A DNA stretch of 64,000 nt from Forficula auricularia (GCA_024734495.1 JALMQS010000032.1:62001-126000), one strand, 5' to 3'. Shown: positions 47,497-59,831, numbered from the stretch's first letter. Translations and numbers: made by a program. Notes: generated by a model from the sequence alone, not told the origin.

Positions 47497-47665
47497 TATT
47501 TAATATAAGTACTAATTTAAGTACTTTAGAGGTCAGATTTTCAAAAAAAAATTATTTAATATAAGTACTAATTTAAGTACTTTAGAGGTCAGATTTTTCA
47601 AAAAAAATTATTTAATATAAGTACTAATTTAAGTACTTTAGGGGTCAGATTTTCAAAAAAAATTT
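47497..47665. repeat. Three tandem units of about 56 bp
   Basis: Each unit holds ATATAAGTACTAATTTAAG, TACTTTAGAGGTCAG and an A run. Units start near 47497, 47552 and 47608, and differ mainly in A-run length. Confidence 0.85.
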
Positions 47666-49019
47666 TATTCAGTCAATTTCTTAAAAACGTACTTTTACGG
47701 AAACTTGCCAATAATTTATTCCCCCCCCCCCTTTTTTTTTATTTTCATATTAAATAAATATTTCTATCTATTCCGATAATTAAATAACATTCAAAAAGTT
47801 ATTTTTATTTTTTTTATTTCGGCTTGTGAATTAAGTACAAAATAATAATTAATGATTTAACACGTTGTTAAAATTTGGAAGAATCATGTTTTAGGACAAC
47901 GTAGTAAACATTTGAGGGAAAATTTCGATCAACATAATAATTTTTTTTTTAATATATAGCACCTGCACTTATTATTTTATTAAAAGGCTCAAGGCACAAT
48001 ATTTTTTCTTCCTTCTTCATTCATACTTACTCTTGATTTTTTGATGAACCATCATTTAAGTAAAATTTTATTTTTATAATTTTTATTAAACATTTTAAAT
48101 AAATTATTTTTATTAATGAAAAAATGTATTTCTTTCTTTTTCTAAAACAAATACAATTTTATCTTATGTAAAATATTTTTTTGGTGATTGAAAACTAAAA
48201 AAACTTTATTTTTAAAATAACGTAACAGCACATTTGGTTGAAGTTTGTACATACGTCACAGTAAAAAGTTAATCGGCGATAAGAAGGGCGATTCTCTTGT
48301 TCTGCAGTATCATATTTGCTGATAGATCACCATTCTCAAGCAGGGCCGGCTGGGATAAGTTATTAGAGGGGCCTTAAAAATTTTTGAAAAAATAATTTTT
48401 TATCGAAAAATCTCTTATTTTTTTTAAACATAATTTACGAATCTACAGTTCCAAAAATTGAATATGAATAATAAAATTCGAAATATGTTTACTTAGGTAG
48501 TAATAATATTAAATTTGATTTTAGCAACAGCAAAATCAGACAGATTGATTAAAATATCATAGAAATACTTATAATTTTATTTTAATTCATCTTATTTGAA
48601 ACCAAAATATAAGGACTTTTTTATAGATTAAAATATTTTATTATTATATTCACACAATTATCAAAACATAAGAGATTCATTCAAGAAAACATATCTAAAA
48701 TTGTATCTTAAATTACTATACTTGAAATTTGTAATTTTTTTTACCAGTATATAAACAGTGGAATCACTGGGTGACATTAGTTTAAAGCTAAACACTTTTA
48801 GTAAATTTGAATTATTGTACTAGCACTTCCCTGGGACATTCACTTTAAATCTTCTATCGAGATAGAGTGCACTGTCAATGCAGTAATTCGAATTTACTAT
48901 TAGTATATTTCCTCCATTTGTTTATAATCAAGCATAAAAAATTAATTAACTATAAGTAGCTATGTTTACATGAATAAATTTTATGTTAAATCTTGGATGG
49001 ACCAGTTAAAGATTCGAAG
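47666..49019. other. Intergenic AT-rich sequence
   Basis: No gene or named repeat is seen, apart from homopolymer runs such as C at 47720-47730. Confidence 0.4.
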
Positions 49020-49235
49020 TTTTTTTTCGAGTTAGACCAATGTATATATATATCTGAACATACATAACAAAAAAGGTCCAATACCAATGAAATTTAGTTT
49101 TTTACCAATCGGAAACTATACCGAACACAGTGCAAAAAAATCATCAAAATCGGTTCACAATTGGCCAAGAAATCGAGAACATAGACACAAAAAATTCAGT
49201 CGAATTGAGAACCTCCTTCTTTTTTGAAGTCAGTT
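49020..49235. repeat. Dispersed repeat ending in TTTTTTGAAGTCAGTTAA
   Basis: Matches 56700-56925 over most of its length, including AAAAAGGTCCAATACC, ATCGGTTCACAATTGGC and GAGAACCTCC blocks. This end motif is common in arthropod repeats. No coding sequence is present. Confidence 0.65.
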
Positions 49236-49334
49236 AATTAAATAAGATGGGTCGGATAGGCTAGTTGGTAGCGTGTAATCCTGCTAACCAAGTGGACCCG
49301 GGTTCGAATCCTAGAAAAAAAAATTAAATAAGAT
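49236..49334 (+). mobile_element. tRNA-derived SINE or retroposed tRNA with target duplication
   Basis: The body 49249-49314 holds an A box, TAGGCTAGTTGG, and a perfect B box, GGTTCGAATCC, with a GCT triplet in the expected anticodon loop (CTGCTAA), as for serine. The anticodon stem pairs poorly, so it is not a working tRNA. A short A run follows, and AATTAAATAAGAT is repeated on both sides (49236-49248 and 49322-49334). Poly(A) plus a 13-bp target duplication shows insertion by non-LTR machinery. It sits between two older repeats. Confidence 0.85.
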
Positions 49335-49352
49335 TTGTTTTCAATAATATAT

Positions 49353-51071
49353 AAAAATAAACTGCAACGGATCGTTCCTAAACTTTATCCAAATTCATTT
49401 GAAATATTAATATGTTTTGCTGGCTTGGTGTGTACTGGATATATTAATTATTTATTCTTTAACAATAAAAAAATAATATGTTTATTCCTTTATTATTAAT
49501 CAGATATCACTTGCAATTTGCAGTTCATGTTGACTTTAATTCAAAAATAATGATCGATTCTCATTTAATAGTCGAGGAATAACCATTGCTGAAGACATGG
49601 AGGAATCGACTTAAAATCAAAAATAGCCATCGATTCTCATCTAATACTCGAGGAATAACAATTCTACATTAGATTTTTGACAAACAACTCAAACTTGAGT
49701 TGTTTACCAAAAAAGAATTTAGTCTTTTTGATTTTAAGTCGATTCTTCCACGTTTTCAGTAGAGGTTGCCATTAATAGTCAAAACATCAAAAATGGAATG
49801 CAATAAGGTTATTCCTCTAGTATTAGATAAGAATCGATCGTTATTTTTGATTTTAAGCTGATTCCTCCATGTCTTCAGCAATGGTTACCAATAATAATCG
49901 AAGCGTCAAAAATCTAATGTAAAATTGTTATTCCTCGAGTATTATATGAGAATCGATTGCTATTTTTGATTTTAAGTCGATTCCTCCATGTCTACAGCAA
50001 TGGTTACTAATAATAACCGAAATGTCAAAAATCCAATATAGAATGGTTATTCCTCAAGTACTAGATGAGAATCAATCACTATTTTTGATTTTATGTCGAT
50101 TCCTCTATGTCTTCAGCAACGGTTACCAATAAAAACCGAAACGTCAAAATTCCAATATAGAATGGTTATTCCTCAAGTACTAGATGAGAATCAATCAATA
50201 TTTTTGATTTTAACTCGATTCCTCTATGTCTTCAGCAATGGTTACCAATAAAAACCGAAACGTCAAAATTCCAATATAGAATGGTTATTCCTCAAGTACT
50301 AGATGAGAATCAATCGCTATTTTTGGTTTTAAGTCGATTCCTCTATAAAGGTAACGGATAAGAAAAGAACGCAGTTGCTATGGTTACTTATAAACTTTCC
50401 TCCAAATTTTTAGCATTTCACAGAGAAAAGCCTATCCACTCTTACTTAGTTAGGTTAAATGAGTCCTATATTACCATAAACAGATCAAATGAATAAATTT
50501 TAAAGAATTCAAAAAAATTACTTTAGAATAAAGTACTTTAAAATATAATTTTACTAAAAACTTTATTTAACCTTTTGTGTCGGCCCCAATGTACTTAATT
50601 AGGATATTTAATTTCATCAAAATTGGTTAATTCATTTTAAAGATAATTAGAAAAAACTAAAAAAGTACTGAAATAAATAATGTTGTATAATACTAATGTT
50701 TGTGGGCCGATATGTACCAAAAACTAATCAGCGCTTCATTTTGTTAAAATGATGGTAGATTTTCAATTTCATTTCAATCGGTGCAAAGGTGTGGAAAAAA
50801 TCGTGGACGAAAAAAACGATAACATACATCCATCCATCTATCCGCACGCACTTCCAAAAAAAATGGCACTTTTTGGCCTCTCGACGAGATTCCAGGTAAC
50901 TTTTGGAAAAACCGCCACGTGCTAAAATTCAATATCATTGAATACTTCAATTTGTGACCTTAATTGAGTCCATGGGTTCCGTAGTCTTTACCTGAGGACC
51001 CGTTGCAGTCGCGCTTGCCGCGCGACCGATTGCAATACTTTCTCCCATGCTTCGCATTGGATAAAGTAAAA
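49353..51071 (+). mobile_element. Element A copy 4
   Basis: Runs from AATAAACTGCAACGGATCG to GGATAAAGTAAAA. A 60-bp insertion or variant lies at 49417-49477. The central palindrome CAAACAACTCAAACTTGAG is at 49682-49706. Forward units lie before it, about five inverted units after it to 50345, then the tail. Confidence 0.78.
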
Positions 51072-51279
51072 AGCCACTTCAACCACTTTATTTGTAAACA
51101 CACCTGTTTTGTTATGATGTAGACACAAAAAATTCCTAATTTTAATATAATATAATAATATTTGGTATAAAGTATTAGTGGGTTTTAACACCTTGCTGGC
51201 CGTTGCCATATCAATAATACATGTTATTTTCCGTATATTTATAGCCTAGTTCTCGTAGGCGTTGATTACATTAAATTAA

Positions 51280-51625
51280 GGGGGGTGGAGGGGGGTTAAG
51301 AATTAAAAATCTAGGCCATTTGAGCAAACTCAAGCAAATTTTGTATACATAATCAGTGGGACCCCTGAAGTCTAAAAATGCAAAAACTAACCGCCAAAAA
51401 TGGGAGGGGGGGTGTATGGTCAAAAAATGAAAATCTAGGCTCTTGTACGAAACTCAACCAAATTTTGTATACATAATCAGTGGGCCCCCAGGAGTCTAAA
51501 AATGCAAAAACTAACCCCCCCCCTACATGAATATAAATAATTTTATTAAATATTAAATATAAGTGATGGGCCAGGTTGTATGGTAAAGTCAAGTGCATGG
51601 CCACATCAGAACACGTAAGCTTATT
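51280..51625 (-). repeat. C-rich family copy with two units
   Basis: Two units of about 110 bp, each with a reversed GTATACATAATCAGTGG segment and AAAAATGCAAAAACTAAC. The end at 51565-51620, with TATGGTAAAGTCAAGTG, is the inverse of 21170-21195, which links the two loci as one family. Confidence 0.65.
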
Positions 51626-51756
51626 TAAAAAAATCATTATAAAATAATAAAATTAAAAGAAAAAAAATGAATATTGTATTCATTCATTTTACATAAAATG
51701 TGGATTCAGTTGTATTTAAATATTAAATTTTAAAAGATTTAAATATTAAATATTAA

Positions 51757-51958
51757 GTTATTCCTCAAGTAATAGATGAGAATCAATCGATATTTTTGCT
51801 TTTAATTCGATTCCTCTATGTCTCCAGCACTGGTTACCAATAAAACCGAAACGTCAAAAATCGCATGTAGAATTGTTATTCCTCAAGTATTAGATCAGAA
51901 TGAATCGCTATTTTTGGTTTTAAGTCGATTCCTCTATTTCTTCAGCAAAGGTAAATGA
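51757..51958 (-). repeat. Isolated element A units
   Basis: Two 119-bp-type units, marked by GTTATTCCTCAAGTA and AAGTCGATTCCTCTA, without element ends. Confidence 0.65.
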
Positions 51959-53099
51959 TAAGAAAAACGATACTGTTAACAAAATCATCTAAATTGGTAC
52001 CTTCCTAAAATAATAATAGTTATAAAAAGTCATTAACATGGCAAAATATTTTTAATTGTTGAAAAAAAACAATTATATTGTACTTACAGGTACCTACGAG
52101 TCTCAGAAGTAATCTATTAGGAAATTCAATTTTTAGACCAAGCTTTGTTTCTTGATCACTACAAGTATTTTCTTAAGCATTTTTTTTTTCACTTTTTCTT
52201 GTTTGTTTTTCTTAAAATTTACTTTTATCAACTTTTACCGAATTTGATACGGGAAGTATTTCGGCAAGAAGTATAGCAAAAAGCACGTAAGTTATCTGCG
52301 AAATAAAGTATATCAACATATGACTAGGTTTTTGAAGGAATTGGGGGAAATTCAGGCACAAATGTTGTTTATAAATAAATCTTACCGTCGCTAATAATTT
52401 GAGAACACTTATATAGCACTGGGCGATGTTTTTTAATATATTTTAAATTCGGAAATTCCTCAACAACAGCTTTCGCTAGAGCATTGCTTGTTTTGGTGGA
52501 TAGCTAAATGAATTAGAGACCCGAAAATATTTTTAGTGATAGTATTTTCAATGAATAAAATAATAATTATTGATGAAAAATAAAGGATATTTTACCAACT
52601 CAGCCACAATAATTCTTACTAAGCGTCGACAAAATGTCATAAAGAGAAACAAAGAGGTTGTCCTCTGCTTGATGCAAATATAACTGTACTAAGTATAGTG
52701 TAACTATAGTCTCAAACAAATAAATAATATATATACATTATATATTAATAATATATAAATATATAATATATATTAATAATTAGTATGCTCAAATTTGCAA
52801 ATTTTAGAAATTTTGACAGTTCCAGATATTTATAGAATAGTTTTCGCCCACAACAGGTCGCGACCGATTTTCGCCGAATTTGAATAAATATTAAAAACAA
52901 ATTGCATTTATTAATTCAATAATTTTTAAAATTATTGAATACTAAAAAAATTAAAAAATAATCTGACAAAAACATTAGTTAGTACAAAATGCAATGGTCT
53001 GTCAAGATTTATAGAAGTGCATAAAAAAAACCGCAACGAATAAAAAAATAAAAAAAACATTATAGACAAATTAATATAATTTCATACTTTTATATAAAA

Positions 53100-53560
53100 A
53101 TGAAGGGGGGCGGGTTTTGCCCCTTGGCTCATAGGGGTTAATAACACACGTATTTATTCTTTAAAATATATTTATTTACAAAAAAGGGGCTATACATATT
53201 CGTGTCTAGGGGGTCATCGTGAAAACATCTTAAAACATCGTTAATTAATACATCATTATTGGTTACTTAAATCAACAACCATCTTTAAGCAAATCCTTTA
53301 TTCAACTGGCCACCGCCTTCGTCATTTAGTCAACTGCCTTCCAGTTGCAACTCACATTCGCACATGCATATGAGTGGGGGGGGGGGGGATGCACTGTCTG
53401 TCGACAACTCATCAAATCAAGTTGTCATAATAATATTTATTACAGAATGCTTTTAGCCTAAAAGTGTCGACGATCCACACCGGGCCCGGAACCCAGAAGA
53501 CGGCCTTTAGAAAGAACAACGGGCCGCAATCGCCTGACCGGGCACGTGCCAACCATATGC
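53100..53560. other. GC-richer block of unknown nature
   Basis: Within AT-rich surroundings, this stretch holds GGGGGCGGGTTTTGCCCC, a G run at 53378 and a GC-rich 53465-53550 segment with CACCGGGCCCGGAACCC. It resembles neither the window's genes nor its other repeats. It may be part of an LTR or of a host regulatory region. Confidence 0.3.
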
Positions 53561-54429
53561 TCTTAATAAAACAGAAATCAAGAAAATTCACTTAAATAAT
53601 TTCCCACAAAATTTTTTGGAAAAGTTAAAAGCGGGACGTCTGGTCACCTGATCATATGTGAATAATCCACCTAATAGGTTCAAAAAACCTTCATTTAGTT
53701 TTCGAAATAAAATGTCAAATGTTGTTTGATTACTTTTGACAAATTTATAGGCTAAAAGTTACATTATTTAACTATTAATTTAAAAATCATTAAATAGTGA
53801 CAATCAGTTGTTTTTAAAACTGTTTATATTAATTAAAAAGAAAATTTATTTCAAATTTTAAAATTTATGCTATGGAACGTCAAGATTAAGACATAGCAGT
53901 TAGAATCCGACTAGAAGAATCCGGCTAAGAGACAAATTAAAAAAAAATATATTAGTAGTATCGTAAATTTGCTTATTGCTAAAAAAAAAAAAAAAAAAAA
54001 AGACAGCAACACTCCTAGCGGCTATCGAAATAAACTGGAAATAACTATTTTGAACGTTGCCTTCAAATAAACTCACGCTATTGTCAGTGGCTTCGACCAC
54101 CACCGACACAATCAGTTGCGTTTCACTATTTCAATCTAAGAGATTAGTGCCTCGCAGAAAGGTAGCAAGTGTTCCATGAGAAAATATAAATAAAAAAGCT
54201 TTTTTTTACATTTTGACTATAATAAATAATTTTGAGTACGAATAATTCATGACATTCATTTTACCAAGCGCCACAAAACCTCACACAATTTTAACAACGA
54301 ATCAAATGCTGTAAGATTGAAGTGTTTAAAATTTGCGATTTTTAAATAAACTAAATATATATTAATTGAGGTTTTGTCTGAACATTGGTCCAAATCATGC
54401 AAACTTTTGGTTGGAAACGTTTCAAGCAA

Positions 54430-55015
54430 ACGAAAACACCCTCAACAAAATTCATGTCTGTATGTCTGTATGTTTCCGTGAGTTCACCGTAAATTCTACT
54501 CACGATTCAGGTAAAAACGGCTGAAGGGATTATTATGAAATTTCATATCTGGATCATATGTCTTTTAATTTAATACCAGTATATATAACGTTTTGAAATT
54601 TGGGGGGTTTGGGGGGGGGGAACTAATCGAAATTGTCAAATAACTCATAAACTATTAACTCTACGGCGAATTTTGTAATGAGCAAAGTTGTAGGGATCGG
54701 TTTCTGACAGCTTTTGTTTAAAAAAATTCCCCTTAAAAACTACCCAAAGGGGGGGGGGGTGACAAAAAAAGAAAATTCTTATTCTTGGAGCAAACTCAAC
54801 CAAAAGTTGTATACATAATCTGTGGGCTTCTAGAGAGGTATAAATGCAAAAACAAACCACCCGAAATGGAGGGAGGGTCAAAAAATGAAACTTCTTGCCC
54901 ATGGAGTAAACTCACCAAAATTTTGTACCCATAATCGTGGGCTTCTAGAGAGCTATAAATGCAAAAACAAACCATCCAAAATGGGAGGGAGGGTCAAAAA
55001 ATGAAAATTCTTGCC
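54430..55015 (-). repeat. Inverted copy of the 14.7-15.2 kb composite repeat
   Basis: 54430-54560 is the inverse of 15040-15220. Units at 54770-54880 and 54890-55005 belong to the C-rich family. The order is the mirror of the earlier locus, so both parts move as one element. Confidence 0.65.
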
Positions 55016-55032
55016 CTTATAAGAACACAATA

Positions 55033-55400
55033 TATAAAACAAAAAGAATTTTTTCTCATTGCCAGTATATAATTTAAATTTACATGTGTAACCATTTTCT
55101 ACATCGCATTGCATTCTTGCAAGAAGTCCGTATTTCTTAAGTTTCTCTGGATTATAAACCCGGAACTTTAACCGTACTCGATATGGAATTATTGCTTCAT
55201 CTAAGGAGAGGTTTTGTTTTGGTTTGTAAACTTTACCAAATTTATCCAAAAGATAATTTAGAACTAAGTCTACTATTTTCAGGCATTTCCTCATTGTTGG
55301 GAAAATGGATGGATTGTAGAATTTGTCTCAATCTATTTCGACTCATTACTTTGCCAAACAAGGATGTTTCCATATAGGAATCTCTAGTCATTTATACTAT
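55033..55400 (-). pseudogene. piggyBac transposase fragment
   Basis: On the minus strand YMETSLFGKVMSRNRLRQI, then a run with SIHFPNN and NSRL, is followed after a one-base shift near 55268 by LVLNYLLDKFGKVYKPKQ. NLSLDEAIIPYRVRLKFR, PEKLKKYG and GYTCKFKLYTG come next. The LDEAIIPYR block includes the second catalytic Asp region of the DDE domain in this family. The fragment keeps about 120 residues of the usual 500-600, and both ends are lost. Its right-hand neighbour in window order is the C-rich repeat. Confidence 0.85.
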
Positions 55401-55625
55401 TCTTTCTAACCTGTCCCATTAGTAAGTTTAGTCCCAAGAATTTTTTTAGTTAGGTTGTGGCCTCAGAGGAGAGCGTTTGGCGGAGCGGTGCGAGTGGCGG
55501 TGAACGTTTGTATGGTATGCTGGCCTAAGTAGAACGCCCAGCGTCCACTGAGGACAGTTTATTAAAAGAACGTGTGTTTGTTTTTTCCCACGCACCACTC
55601 CGCCAAACACTCTCTTTTTCTTTTT

Positions 55626-55847
55626 AGTTGGGTTATATCAAATATAATGGCGGTTAATTCGCCAATTTCCCAGTTAAGATCATCGACGAAACGGAGTTTA
55701 TTCAGTGATAATACTCCGTTTCGACATTTCACTCGGGTTGACGAAAATGACCGTTTCGAGGAGTGTACTCCGCTCTCGTCGAATTCGTAATCGAGCAATC
55801 CAGAAAAGGAGATTCCGCCAAAAGAGCAGCGATTTCATAAAAGAATC
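55626..55847 (+). CDS. Possible exon beside scaffold gap, unknown protein
   Basis: After a TTTTAG acceptor at 55622-55627 an open frame reads MAVNSPISQLRSSTKRSLFS, then DNTPFRHFTRVDENDRFEE and CTPLSSNS, before a TAA at 55788. The G+C content and the ATG context (AATATAATGG) stand out. The next frame continues open into the N run, so a frameshift or a donor before the stop is possible. The minus strand is also open over 55562-55798. I do not recognise the protein. Confidence 0.3.
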
Positions 55848-55947
55848 NNNNNNNNNNNNNNNNNNNNNNNNNNNNNNNNNNNNNNNNNNNNNNNNNNNNN
55901 NNNNNNNNNNNNNNNNNNNNNNNNNNNNNNNNNNNNNNNNNNNNNNN
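55848..55947. other. Assembly gap, 100 N
   Basis: Exactly 100 N, a usual placeholder for a scaffold gap of unknown size. Confidence 0.99.
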
Positions 55948-56224
55948 CGGATTAAAATTTATACACAGCTAATAACTAGAGACCCCAATTCCTATGGCAA
56001 TTCCATATTTTATTTACCGTCACATACGACCCAGGGGATCAATTATTCTATCCGAATCATGCATCCGGGATACTATAGGTTAAATTTTATAATGCATATT
56101 TGAAGAATATTACATAAAATTGCATAAGTAAATGACTTTTACAAATATTGAATATTTTGCGCCAAATACAGATGTTTCAAAAGTAACTTTTCGGAGGAAG
56201 TATGAAATAAAAATAACTTTTAAG

Positions 56225-56581
56225 AAAAAATAAAACCGATTTCAAAAATTAAATGCAACAAATAAAATACACTAAAAGGTATAAAATAATTATTATCTTA
56301 TTTAGTTACAACTAAACGACGAAATATTAACATGAAATTACTTTTTGAAGTCGGTGCCAAACATATACCTTTTATGAATCGCACTCGACGGATCTTACTT
56401 AGTACGTTTGGAAGGTATGCTCGCTTATAGGTATAGTTTGTTTGGTACCGACATCAAAAAGTAATTTCATGTTAATATTTCGTCGTTTAGTTGTAACTAA
56501 ATAAGATAATAATTATTTTATACCTTTTAGTGTATTTTATTTGTTGCATTTAATTTTTGAAGTCGGTTTTATTTTTTTCTT
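56225..56581. mobile_element. MITE with arms of about 140 bp
   Basis: Arms 56225-56365 and 56438-56581 are inverted copies, holding AAATGCAACAAATAAAAT, CTTATTTAGTTACAACTAA and TTTTTGAAGTCGGT. The spacer is about 70 bp. A single related arm lies at 20770-20945. The outer GAAGTCGGTTTTA ends link it to the repeat at 56700-56925. Confidence 0.7.
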
Positions 56582-56699
56582 TAAAAATTATTTTTATTTT
56601 TCTCTTTTAGTGATGTTATTAATAGTGATCATATCATCAGAACTTGACCAAATTAATATGACACCATCCCTAAGATACCCCCTTTCGAATAAAAAAAGA

Positions 56700-56925
56700 A
56701 TCATCGAAATCGGTTCATAAACAAAGAAGTTAGGCCTAAACAAACCTAACAAAAAAGGTCTAATACCTATGAAAAAAAATGGGACCAATCGGAAGGTAGA
56801 CTGAACCCAATGCAAATTTTTTTTCAAAATCGGTTCACAATTGGCGGAGATATGAGGTAACATAGGCACAAAAAAAAATCAGTCGAATAGAGAACCTCCT
56901 CCTTTTTTGAAGTCGGTTAAAAATA
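56700..56925. repeat. Dispersed repeat ending in TTTTTTGAAGTCGGTTAA
   Basis: Second copy of the 49020-49235 family, in the same orientation. Confidence 0.65.
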
Positions 56926-58430
56926 AGAAATAAAACAAGGAAACATAATTTTACATAAGATAATTTAGATCAATACTTGTTTGTAAACATAAATTATTCA
57001 TAATTACAATCAAATTTTAATTATTTTTGAGATCCTTAGAGTTAATTATTTCTTTATTAGTTTATTTTTGTACCTCAATAAGAAAAGATTGTTAATATAA
57101 AAAACTAAAAGCAATACAATCGTGTCTGTTAAATAAAATTAAATAAAAGATTTTATTAGTATTTCTTTCTTTCACATTTTTTCAAACATTATTATATTTA
57201 TTATGTTGATTTTATTCAAGAGCACTTATTATGCACGGCTAGTTGCATCGAACCAGTCTTAGGACTGTATACTCAATGGATGATGATGACTTATTATTTC
57301 TTTGAGTTTAAAGATTTTTTAATATATTGAATTTAAAGAGAATTTTGTGCCATGTTTTACGTAATAAAAGTATATATTGACACTTGGTGTCATTTTATTC
57401 CTTTCATAGCACTCTTTCAAATATATAGTCTTTTTTTCTTCAATTTTAATTTTTTAATGCAAAAATATTTATTTGGCCATTTTTTACGGAATATTTTTGC
57501 ATATTTCAATGTATTCTGCATATTACTTGCATATTTCAGCATTTTTAACTGCATATTTTGGGCAGTTTTTAACTGCATAAACATCTGCTTTCTAAAGTCA
57601 TTACACTTGATAAGAACACCAATTAAAAAAAAATCGTTAGTACCAATTGTGAGAAAATCATTAGTGAACGATACCTCAATTTTATTTTGATGAAAATCAT
57701 GCAAAAGTAATCAGAAAACCAAATATAGCAAATTAAGAAGATGAGATATAATAAAACGAAGGAGAGAATAAATTTCTCTATAATATTGGAGAATGTACAA
57801 TAGTAATACAAAGAGAGGTGCAAGTCTTAGTAAAGGAATTATCCGTTTGTGTTTTATTTAATCAAAATAGCCCGATTTGCCTTTCCTTTTCTTCATTTCT
57901 GGCTTTATTCATTTCATCCCCTTCAAAAACTTGACTGATCTCTTCCTTATGCACCCCACGCCCCTTATCATCTTCTCTGTTTCTCACAAGGAAAGCCCAA
58001 ATGAGATAATTTTATCATCTTATGAAATTTCGACATCTGGATTCCCATCTGAAATGCTAAAGACCAGAGAGAGTGGGGGATGAAAAGGAAAGTATAGAAA
58101 GGGCGGGGGTAACTTGTAATTTTGAATTCAGACAGAAAAAGAAGACGGCCAAGGGGGGTGCATGGAAAAGAGATATTTTCAATAATTTTCTTCAAAAGGA
58201 TTTTATTATCATATCTTTATATTATATCTGTTGCTTATTAATTAATTTTGTTTAAATAGCCTGCTCTGCTTTAAGTGGACCACGTGATTTTCGCTTATCC
58301 TGCATTAATAGTAAACCAATAGCTAATTAACAAAAATAATTTTATTTTTTATTTTTAAAAGATATGTATTTTGAAATAAGTGCCTGCAATCTGAAATTTA
58401 ACAACAGATGGCCTTTATTTATTTATTATT
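56926..58430. other. Intergenic AT-rich sequence
   Basis: No gene is recognised. Segment 57200-57590 is related to 15300-15640, with TTGATTTTATTCAAGAGCAC and TGCATATTTCA repeats, so it is another dispersed repeat. Confidence 0.45.
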
Positions 58431-58435
58431 ATTAC

Positions 58436-58520
58436 GAGTCTTTTGTGCGTGCTCTTCGGCACGCTCCCTCTCGAAGCTCGGCCCTCCGGGCTGAAATTCT
58501 GGCGGGCGGCGTCTCGGTCC
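58436..58520 (-). repeat. GC-rich repeat end, inverse of 12640-12690
   Basis: Contains CTTCGGCACGCTCCCTC, CTCGGCCCTCCGG and GGCGGCGTCTCGG, the reversed and rearranged parts of the 12.6 kb foldback. Confidence 0.55.
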
Positions 58521-59194
58521 AAAAATTTTATTCCTCTTAAAAAACCACACTCCAAATGTATACCTGTAAACTCCCGAAAATACATACTCTCTTAAAAGTT
58601 TCGCCTCATTTTCGTCCTGACACAGCTACAGAAATGAGAATCTAGATATAAATCTGGGAGTATTTTTATTTCTATAATCTACAGCATTGTGATATTTTTT
58701 GTGTGAAATATGTAGATTTATTTAAATAAGTGGGATCGTGTGAGGAGGAGAATTATATTATATCATTTTTTTTAAATTTGGGATCGATAATCGATATAAG
58801 GCTCCAAATATTTAAAAGAGATCAGGTGTTGTTTGTATGACAGGCTGCTCCAGTATTGCCATGAGAAACTCGGGCGTGCGCTCTTTCTGTGCGCAAAGAA
58901 AAGCAAATTGAATATTTAATTTTTGAGTGGTGAGGGGGGCGGGGAGGAGGAATAATTATCAATATATTTAATGTTTCTTAATTTAAAATCAATTGGAGTG
59001 TTTCATTTCAAAATTCGAGTCCAAATTACGATTATATTTCAAATTTGCCGCAAATATGCCGACGGCGCTCCCTGTCGGCGGCATTACGTCAGCGTTGCGG
59101 CAAATTAATCTGGACTAATCTATATAGTATTATTAAATTGAAAGTTTATTTTTGCCGTGAGTAGCAGAATTTTTATAAATTAATTGAAACAATA

Positions 59195-59395
59195 AAATAA
59201 TGTGTCTTCTGTTGGAAAAATAATTTTTTTAATTCATTTAAAACGAGTCTATAGTTTCGAGGATTTGCCCTCTTAATCAGTCTATTACAAATGATTCACA
59301 GAAATTGATATGTGAATTGATGTTTGAAACTATAGTCTCGTTATAAATAAATTAAAAATTTATTTTTCCAGCAGAAGACACTCTCTTTTATTGTA
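59195..59395. repeat. Foldback of the CTGCTACTCTCGG family
   Basis: Arms face each other around 59290. GTGTCTTCTGTTGGAAAAAT pairs with TTTTTCCAGCAGAAGACAC, and CGAGTCTATAGTTTCGA pairs with TGAAACTATAGTCTCG. The left flank at 59155 carries the family end motif. Confidence 0.65.
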
Positions 59396-59831
59396 TCAAT
59401 TACATTATTATTATTGTTCAGGGAGCATAGTGTTGGTTTGGGGTGAAACATTTTTAATAAAATTAAAATGTAGCCTACTAGGTAGCTTTCAAAAATAAAA
59501 GAAATATATTGTTTTTGAGCAAGCATGAGCCAATATATATTTGGGGTGACAAATTTTCAATTATTGTAAACTCCTGAAGATGGATTCGTCGCAAAATTTT
59601 TATTCCAAGCTATTCTCACCACGGGTGTAATGTAGGGGTAGCAGGAGAAACCTTACTATACGCCCTAACTTCTCAGGGGAAAGATCTTTGAACCAAAAAA
59701 TAAGTTTTTTTTTTGAAATTTTTCATCAAAATGTAAAATTTAATTTGATAAATTTTATGGTTTATTTAGTCACACACATATTAAATAAATAGAGTAATTT
59801 CAGTTAATTAATACGATTTATTTCATAGATT

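Noticed and set aside
49249..49314. Functional tRNA-Ser gene
   Set aside because: The anticodon and acceptor stems pair poorly, and a poly(A) tail plus target duplication mark it as a retroposon.
57352..57704. Two opposing frames of about 100 codons
   Set aside because: They cover a dispersed repeat related to 15300-15640 and have no conserved motif.
59574..59600. Another CTGAAGATGGA motif
   Set aside because: No matching stem II partner followed by GAAA.
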